Positions 59,045 to 64,000 of a stretch of 64,000 nt of DNA are shown piece by piece. Below the pieces are notes generated by a model. It was not told the DNA's origin and searched no databases. It saw only the letters and a program-made list of their open reading frames with translations. Numbering within the stretch: the stretch's first letter is position 1; every line of letters starts with the position of its first letter. This stretch comes from Fictibacillus macauensis ZFHKF-1 (GTDB lineage Bacteria > Bacillota > Bacilli > Bacillales > Fictibacillaceae), in the NCBI RefSeq assembly GCF_000269865.1, contig NZ_AKKV01000042.1, forward strand, positions 62,001-126,000, given 5' to 3'. Made by a program: the position numbers and the translations under genes.

Positions 59045-59986
59045 TTAATTAAGCTCAAGTTGCTGTTTTAGTTTTGTTTTAATGGCGTTAATTTCTTTTT
59101 CTTTGATGATTAAGTAATAGATGTTATTAATTTTTTTGCCTTCGCCTTGGACTTTGATCGTTTCAATGTCTTTGCGCGCATCTTTATAGTTTGCTTGAAT
59201 ATCTTTCATTTCATCGAAGCTCATGTTTGTTTTTACGTTAGAGCCGAGCACGTTCAGCAAGCCGCCGAGCTTTGTAATAGAAGAGACGTTCGCTCCTTTA
59301 TTAATAATTGCCGTAATCACTTGGCGCTGGCGCTCGTTACGACCGAAGTCTCCTTCTGGATCTTCTTTACGCATACGCGTATACGCGAGGGCTTCTTTTC
59401 CAGATAAGTTCAGCTGACCTTTCGGGAAATCGTAGCCATCGTATTTAAAAGCGAGTCGCTCGTTGTTAACGGTAACGCCGCCTAATTCATTGACGATGCC
59501 TTGAAAGCTTTCCATATTCACTTTTACGAAATAATCGATTGGAATATCGAATAAATTTTCTACAGATTTCATCGCCATTTTTACGCCACCGAACGCATAC
59601 GCATGATTAATTTTATCGGTTGTGTTTTTGCCGACGATCTCAGTGCGCGTATCACGCGGAATACTCATCATAGTGGTTTTATTATTTTTCGGATTCACGG
59701 TAACGAGTACCATCGTATCGGACCGACCGCGATCGCCTTGACGCTCATCAACACCTAAGATGAGGGCAGAAAAAGGCTGGCCACTTCCGGTTTTTACCTC
59801 TTCTTTACGCTTGTCAGAACCTTTCCAACTCGTTTGATCATGCATATCACTCGCTGTATCTTTTAGCGAGCTGTACACCCAATACACGCCACCTGCTCCA
59901 ATCGCAAGGAAGACGACAAGAATGAGCAATACAATTTTTAAGCCTCTGCGCTTTTTTTTCGTACGAGTCGTTCGACTGTTTTCCAA
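59045..59986 (-). CDS. LytR-CpsA-Psr (LCP) family wall-polymer ligase, TagU-like
   Basis: The 313-residue protein has a basic cytoplasmic tail (RTKKKRRG), one membrane helix (about 16-36) and an extracellular LCP domain. Conserved elements are LILGVDERQGDRGRSDTMVLVTVNPKNN, SIPRDTR, KINHAYAFGG and YTRMRKEDPEGDFGRNERQRQVI, given in part; they contain the arginines and aspartates that bind the pyrophosphate of polyprenyl-linked substrates. LCP enzymes attach teichoic acids or capsular polymers to peptidoglycan, a possible link to the exopolysaccharide operon. TTG at 59986 is the best start, after AAAAGG. Confidence 0.92.
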   Translation of the reverse strand: MENSRTTRTKKKRRGLKIVLLILVVFLAIGAGGVYWVYSSLKDTASDMHDQTSWKGSDKRKEEVKTGSGQPFSALILGVDERQGDRGRSDTMVLVTVNPKNNKTTMMSIPRDTRTEIVGKNTTDKINHAYAFGGVKMAMKSVENLFDIPIDYFVKVNMESFQGIVNELGGVTVNNERLAFKYDGYDFPKGQLNLSGKEALAYTRMRKEDPEGDFGRNERQRQVITAIINKGANVSSITKLGGLLNVLGSNVKTNMSFDEMKDIQANYKDARKDIETIKVQGEGKKINNIYYLIIKEKEINAIKTKLKQQLELN

Positions 59987-60092
59987 ATGACATCAACCTT
60001 TTCTGTGAAAGTTAAAAACAGTAACTACCATTAAGCCTATAATATAACAAAATAAAGCAATGTGCCTACTTTTTTTACAGAAAGCTCCCTTT

Positions 60093-60122
60093 TTGCGTAG
60101 GTTAAAATAAAGAGCGTATACT
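60093..60122 (+). promoter_or_regulatory. Probable promoter of the ribokinase gene
   Basis: TTGCGT (60093-60098) and TATACT (60117-60122) with an 18-base spacer precede the ribokinase ribosome binding site by a few bases. Confidence 0.5.
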
Positions 60123-60148
60123 GTAAATACAGAAAGGAATGGTACGTC

Positions 60149-61024
60149 TTGAAAGCAAAAATTACCGTAGTAGGCAGTATTAATATGGATCTTGTGACAA
60201 TTTCGAATAAAGTTCCGAAAATGGGTGAAACCTTACTTGGCCAAGATTTTCTAAGTAATCCTGGCGGAAAAGGAGCCAATCAAGCGGTGGCTGCTGCCCG
60301 TCTAGGTGCTGATGTGAAGATGGTCGGTGCTGTTGGGAATGATACGTTTGGTAAGGATCTTTTGCGAACGTTAGAAAAAGAAAAGATTGATGTTTCGGCT
60401 GTGGAAGAAGTAGACGGAGCAAGTGGCACAGCGACCATTCTTGTTTCTCAAGGCGACAATAGCATCATCGTCGTTCCGGGAGCGAATGAGCAGGTGACAC
60501 CTGACTTTGTGGAGCGTCATAAGGATGCTATTAAGGATAGCGATTATGTATTGCTACAGCTAGAGATTCCTGTCGAAAGTGTAGAGAAAGCGGTTCAGAT
60601 TGCGAAAGAAAATGATGTAAAAGTCATTTTAAATCCAGCGCCGATTCAAAAGCTCTCAGATGCATTATTAGCCAATGTCGACTATCTTACACCTAATGAG
60701 CATGAACTAGAATTGTTAGTAGAAGGTCGCGATAAAAAAGCGATTCTTGAAAAAGTCATTGTCACAAAAGGAAGCGAAGGTCTCATTTACTATGAAGATG
60801 GCCAAGAGGTGAGCGTTCCAGCCTTCTCTGTTGAAGTAAAAGATACGACAGGTGCAGGCGATACATTTAACGGAGCATTCGCAACGGCATTAAGTGAAGG
60901 GAAATCATTAAAAGAAGCGTGTTTGTTTGGCAATGCAGCCGGTGCGCTTTCCACTACAAAGCTCGGTGCGCAAGCGGGTATGCCGAAAAAAGAAGCGGTC
61001 CAAAACTTAGTAGAGAAAGAATAA
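60149..61024 (+). CDS. rbsK: Ribokinase
   Basis: The 291-residue protein is a PfkB-family ribokinase that phosphorylates D-ribose to ribose 5-phosphate. It shows the opening VVGSINMDLV, the NPGGKGANQAVAAARLGA motif, the sugar-binding LNPAPI segment and the catalytic signature DTTGAGDTFNGAF with the base aspartate. TTG at 60149 follows AGAAAGGAATGG. No rbsD, transporter or regulator gene lies next to it, which is unusual for the rbs locus. Confidence 0.95.
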   Translation: MKAKITVVGSINMDLVTISNKVPKMGETLLGQDFLSNPGGKGANQAVAAARLGADVKMVGAVGNDTFGKDLLRTLEKEKIDVSAVEEVDGASGTATILVSQGDNSIIVVPGANEQVTPDFVERHKDAIKDSDYVLLQLEIPVESVEKAVQIAKENDVKVILNPAPIQKLSDALLANVDYLTPNEHELELLVEGRDKKAILEKVIVTKGSEGLIYYEDGQEVSVPAFSVEVKDTTGAGDTFNGAFATALSEGKSLKEACLFGNAAGALSTTKLGAQAGMPKKEAVQNLVEKE

Positions 61025-61146
61025 ATAGAAAAAAATATTTTTTCGGAAAAATTCCAACGATGGGCTCAAAAATACGAAAAAGCCTACGAAATCTTATAAG
61101 GAAGAAGAACTGTTTTTGCAGTGAAAGAGGGAGTGGGCAACCCGAT

Positions 61147-61389
61147 ATGAAATTTGAGGGGACAAAAGGCACAATTGACGTTTCGGGGGTTTCGTCGTCA
61201 TTTGCCACATTAGAAGAAGCCGATCGTTTTTCCAAAAAACTAAAAGGCATCTATATTGATCAAGATGTTTTGCAAGTATATGAGCGTGAAGCCGCAAAAC
61301 GAAAGCGTGGTTGGGGAAGCCAACTCGTATCGGATCTTTTGCGAACAGCTTTTGAGCAACAAGGATTGCTAGGCAAAAAGAAGCTGTAA
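61147..61389 (+). CDS. Hypothetical protein with a ribbon-helix-helix-like C terminus
   Basis: The 80-residue product has an N-terminal beta-rich part (GTIDVSGVSSSFATLEEA) and a C-terminal region IDQDVLQVYEREAAKRKRGWGSQLVSDLLRTAFEQQG, shortened here, with the helix spacing of ribbon-helix-helix DNA-binding proteins. No partner toxin gene is adjacent. ATG at 61147 lies 14 bases after GAAAGAGGGAG, so the true start may be upstream in the longer frame, which reaches 61060. Confidence 0.5.
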   Translation: MKFEGTKGTIDVSGVSSSFATLEEADRFSKKLKGIYIDQDVLQVYEREAAKRKRGWGSQLVSDLLRTAFEQQGLLGKKKL

Positions 61390-61401
61390 TAGGGAGCATG
61401 A

Positions 61402-61441
61402 AAAAGACGTGTAGCTCATTTTAGGGTAGCACGTCTTTTTT
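61402..61441 (+). terminator. Terminator upstream of the first L,D-transpeptidase
   Basis: AAAAGACGTG and CACGTCTTTT form the stem, followed by T7. Confidence 0.85.
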
Positions 61442-61531
61442 TGTGCGCTAAATGTTTTGAAAATTTAGTATATTTTAACAAAAAATGATGATACGATATG
61501 AGATATACAGATCACTAAAGGAGGAATCTTA

Positions 61532-62539
61532 TTGAAATTCGTTTCGAAAGTTACTGCTCTTTTACTGTTATCTGCAAGTGTAACGAGTACTGTTACCCTC
61601 CATCCACGCGTGGAAGCTGCCAACAAAAAAGCTTCTGACGACTATATCATCATTAATAAAACCTACAACAAATTGGCATACTATCGAGACAAAAAGCTCG
61701 TGCGGGTGTATTCCGTTGCTACTGGTCGTAAACAAAGTTACACACCTGAAGGGAAATTTAAGATTGTGCAAAAGCTCGTGAATCGGCCGTATTATAAAGG
61801 GCACATTCCCGGTGGTGATCCAAGAAATCCTCTTGGTAAACGCTGGCTTGGCATTTCCATCCCGAATAAAGGAAAAGCTGCAGGCTGGGGAAGTGTCTAT
61901 GGCATTCACGGCAATAACAATCCTCGTACCATCGGTAAATATGCTTCTAGTGGCTGTATTCGCATGTTTAACAGTGAAATTGAAAAGTCGCTTTATCCGA
62001 AAGTCCTCCTCAACACACCTGTGTATATCACACGTTCCTATAAATCCTTTGCAGCATTAGCAAAAAAAATTGGCTATATAAAAGGTAAAAAATTCACAGC
62101 GCTAACGCTCGGTCAACGCGGTTCCATGATTAAAGAACTCCAACAAAATCTTCAAAAGCACGGATACCCTATTAAACTAACAAAGCGCTATGATGTCTCT
62201 ACAAAAAAAGCGGTAACTGCCTTTCAAAAGAAATTTTATTTAAATGAAACGGGCATTGTTGATGCAGAGACCTACAATCTGCTCCGGTCTTCGCAAACAC
62301 GTCCAACGATCGTAACGACACAAGCAACGTTTAAAGGGTGGGCCGATTCCCACTCATTTGAAGCGCATGATGTCCTAACAGGAGCACCCACTGTCTATCA
62401 AGCACAACAGTCAGCTTTTATGAATGCGCTACAGGATGATGGTACGTATTATTTATCTTATATTCACCATCAAAATGGCCAATACTTTCTTCAAAAAGTA
62501 ACAGCCTATTCTCCTTTTGAGAAAAAGTTACCGTTCTAA
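61532..62539 (+). CDS. L,D-transpeptidase (YkuD) with peptidoglycan-binding domain
   Basis: The 335-residue protein has a signal peptide (about 1-30) and a YkuD L,D-transpeptidase domain (about 35-170) with His126 in GIHGNNNP and catalytic Cys142 in SSGCIRM. A PG_binding_1-type domain (about 195-260) has LGQRGSMIKELQQNLQKHGY, and a C-terminal module of about 70 residues follows. It forms or edits 3-3 cross-links in peptidoglycan. TTG at 61532 follows AAAGGAGGAATCTTA. The following gene is a shorter paralogue. Confidence 0.93.
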   Translation: MKFVSKVTALLLLSASVTSTVTLHPRVEAANKKASDDYIIINKTYNKLAYYRDKKLVRVYSVATGRKQSYTPEGKFKIVQKLVNRPYYKGHIPGGDPRNPLGKRWLGISIPNKGKAAGWGSVYGIHGNNNPRTIGKYASSGCIRMFNSEIEKSLYPKVLLNTPVYITRSYKSFAALAKKIGYIKGKKFTALTLGQRGSMIKELQQNLQKHGYPIKLTKRYDVSTKKAVTAFQKKFYLNETGIVDAETYNLLRSSQTRPTIVTTQATFKGWADSHSFEAHDVLTGAPTVYQAQQSAFMNALQDDGTYYLSYIHHQNGQYFLQKVTAYSPFEKKLPF

Positions 62540-62546
62540 AGGTGGT

Positions 62547-62582
62547 AAAAAGCAGTTCGTGAACGCGCGACTGCTTTTTTTG
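62547..62582 (+). terminator. Terminator between the two transpeptidase genes
   Basis: AAAAGCAGT and ACTGCTTTT pair, followed by T-rich sequence. Confidence 0.82.
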
Positions 62583-62736
62583 TGGTTTCCAAAAACTATG
62601 AGGCTCTTTTCCTATAAAAAACAATTGCCAAATGACGAATATCGGAGTAATATAGCTAGTGTGCTTTGTAACACAAATGTAATATTAATATAAATATGAA
62701 TGTTAACATTCAGTTTTGAGGAGATCTGGTAAGGCT

Positions 62737-63312
62737 ATGAAACAACTAAATAAATGCATCTTAATTGTGTTGTCTACTTTATTATTTTCGTTTGTAATGG
62801 CTCCTGGTGCACAAGCAGTGGAGAAGAAAACAACGAAAAGTGACGACTATATTATTATTAATAAAAAGAAGAATGAATTGGCTTTTTATCACAAGCAAAA
62901 ACGTGTTCGTGTCTATAAAGTGGCAACGGGGAGAACGCGTGATTTAACGCCAGAAGGTACGTATAAGATTGTAAAGAAAATTGTCAATCGTCCGTATTTC
63001 TCTAAAAATATTGCGGGTGGTTCGCCACATAATCCTCTTGGAAAACGATGGCTAGGATTGGCTGTTCCACAGCGTGGAGAGCAAGCAGGACTTGGCAATG
63101 TGTATGCCATTCATGGTAATAATTTAAAAAGCTCGATCGGCACCTATGCATCTGGTGGTTGTATTCGCATGTACAATGAAGACATTGAAAAATCCTTGTA
63201 TAATCAAGTAAAGGTAAATACACCGGTCTTCATCACCTATTCTTCCTCTTCTTTTACATCGTTAGCGAAGAAGGTAGGCTACTTGAAGGAAAAGCACCTA
63301 GCAAAAAAGTAA
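62737..63312 (+). CDS. L,D-transpeptidase (YkuD), single domain
   Basis: The 191-residue protein aligns with the first half of the neighbouring enzyme with His126 in AIHGNNL and Cys142 in SGGCIRM at the same positions, and shares DDYIIINK, VYKVATGR and NPLGKRWLGL. It lacks the peptidoglycan-binding domain. A signal peptide covers about 1-27 (ending AQA). ATG at 62737 has GAGGAG somewhat far upstream (about 13 bases) and AAGG very close; the upstream TTG at 62716 is less likely. The two genes arose by duplication. Confidence 0.9.
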   Translation: MKQLNKCILIVLSTLLFSFVMAPGAQAVEKKTTKSDDYIIINKKKNELAFYHKQKRVRVYKVATGRTRDLTPEGTYKIVKKIVNRPYFSKNIAGGSPHNPLGKRWLGLAVPQRGEQAGLGNVYAIHGNNLKSSIGTYASGGCIRMYNEDIEKSLYNQVKVNTPVFITYSSSSFTSLAKKVGYLKEKHLAKK

Positions 63313-63495
63313 GACAAAGCTGGCTCGTTTTAGCGCGAGTCCTTCCTACATACAGTAACGCAGGACAGTATCCCACATAAAGACAGATTATTGATGATTA
63401 TGGTAAACTGATTGTCTATTAAAATTGTTAACACTTTTAAACGACTTTGCTATATAATGTCTTTACAACTGATTAGACAAAGAGAGGGATGGAGC

Positions 63496-63708
63496 ATGAA
63501 AATATGCATGATCGAGGACTGTGAAAAACCTGTTGCTGGCAGAGGTCTTTGTCACATGCATTACAAACGGTGGGCGCGTCACGGCGATCCACTCACAACG
63601 AAAGTCCGTAAAGTATGCCAAGTCGAGGGCTGTGAATCACCTCACCTTTGCAAAGGATATTGCGAAAAGCACTATCGAAAAATGCGTAAAGAACTTGCTG
63701 CACAATAA
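63496..63708 (+). CDS. Small double zinc-ribbon-like protein, 70 aa
   Basis: The 70-residue protein has two similar halves, CMIEDCEKPVAGRGLCHMHYKRW and CQVEGCESPHLCKGYCEKHYRKM (shortened in the reading), each with the pattern C-x4-C ... C-x2-H. Each half can bind a zinc ion. Similar motifs occur in phage-related HNH proteins and small DNA-binding proteins. No phage genes are nearby. ATG at 63496 follows GAGGGATGGAGC. A terminator follows. Confidence 0.7.
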   Translation: MKICMIEDCEKPVAGRGLCHMHYKRWARHGDPLTTKVRKVCQVEGCESPHLCKGYCEKHYRKMRKELAAQ

Positions 63709-63722
63709 TTAGTAATCAACAT

Positions 63723-63750
63723 AAGCCGCTCATTGCAGTGGCTTTTTTTT
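63723..63750 (+). terminator. Terminator of the zinc-ribbon gene
   Basis: AAGCCGCT and AGTGGCTT pair with one mismatch, followed by T8. Confidence 0.8.
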
Positions 63751-63805
63751 ATGGTCATGATAGAATGAGAGGAAGTTTATAGCATATGCAGAAAGAGAGA
63801 GCCAT

Positions 63806-64000
63806 ATGAAATTTTTTAAATTTTTACTGGTCCTAAGCTGGGGCTTATTTTTGTGTTTAAATACATTTACAGATGATTTAGAAGAGTTGTTAAGTGGTGA
63901 ACGAGTTGGTTTTGTTTGGAACGCATCGCCTGATTATGCCGCCATGTTAAACATGAATGATTTAACGACCATTCATCCCGACTTTGTCATTGTAAAACTG
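63806..64000 (+). CDS. Secreted or membrane protein, N-terminal fragment
   Basis: ATG at 63806 follows AGAAAGAGAGAGCC. The first 65 codons are in the window. They start MKFFKFLLVLSWGLFLCLNTF, a signal peptide or membrane anchor, followed by an acidic stretch and ASPDYAAMLNMNDLTTIHPDF. The remainder lies beyond the window, so no family is assigned. Confidence 0.55.
   Translation, partial: MKFFKFLLVLSWGLFLCLNTFTDDLEELLSGERVGFVWNASPDYAAMLNMNDLTTIHPDFVIVKL

Overview
The window reads as a chromosomal segment of a low-GC, Gram-positive, aerobic member of the Bacillales, probably Bacillaceae in the broad sense. Support comes from strong AGGAGG-type ribosome binding sites, frequent TTG and GTG starts, a T-box riboswitch, U-rich intrinsic terminators, and Bacillus-type genes: heme A synthase ctaA, the lipid II flippase amj, an RsbR-type STAS protein, a YwqC/YwqD-like exopolysaccharide pair, a TagU-type LCP protein, a FusB-type EF-G binding protein and YkuD L,D-transpeptidases. 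No rRNA, tRNA, phage, transposase or CRISPR array was seen. The species cannot be named from the sequence.

Layout. 1-600: the 5' end of a probable arginyl-tRNA synthetase gene on the minus strand with its T-box leader, then a tiny membrane-protein gene. 0.7-9.4 kb: AlkD-type glycosylase, an atypical SDR, an intracellular-type subtilase, a second SDR, a TauE-type permease and a large secreted subtilase. 9.4-15 kb: esterase, amj, 6-phosphogluconolactonase, ctaA. 15-25.7 kb: a structured intergenic region before a TrmB-type regulator, an RsbR paralogue, a response regulator/histidine kinase pair, small unknowns, a methyltransferase, a flavin amine oxidase, a YihY-type protein and a TerC-type protein. 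25.7-36 kb: small secreted or membrane unknowns, a kinase-fold protein, a FusB-like protein, an MFS exporter and two tandem secreted repeat proteins. 36.5-45.9 kb: an exopolysaccharide operon (chain-length protein, tyrosine kinase, 4,6-dehydratase, three glycosyltransferases, polymerase, flippase) whose distal part is visibly more AT-rich than its surroundings. 46-64 kb: secreted unknowns, a LysR/DUF4865 divergent pair, glycosyltransferase, a fused peptide-type ABC permease, LCP protein, ribokinase and two L,D-transpeptidases.

The most unusual content is a four-copy modular intergenic element (about 1401-2153, 4833-5557, 13129-13866 and 29310-30087). Each copy joins a hairpin built on the same ATGGCTT...AAGCCAT stem to an array of 21-bp units carrying a TTCGCGCGCA core, with shared leader and trailer segments. 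All four fill tail-to-tail gaps between converging genes, and in all four the hairpin and the array point the same way relative to the gene that reads into the hairpin. About 75 units were counted by eye. All frames through the units tend to be open because 21 is a multiple of three, so the many apparent proteins there are probably artefacts.

Functionally, much of the window concerns the cell surface and secretion: wall precursor flipping (amj), wall polymer attachment (LCP), L,D-cross-linking, exopolysaccharide synthesis, secreted proteases, and many small secreted or lipoprotein unknowns, several present as paralogous pairs.
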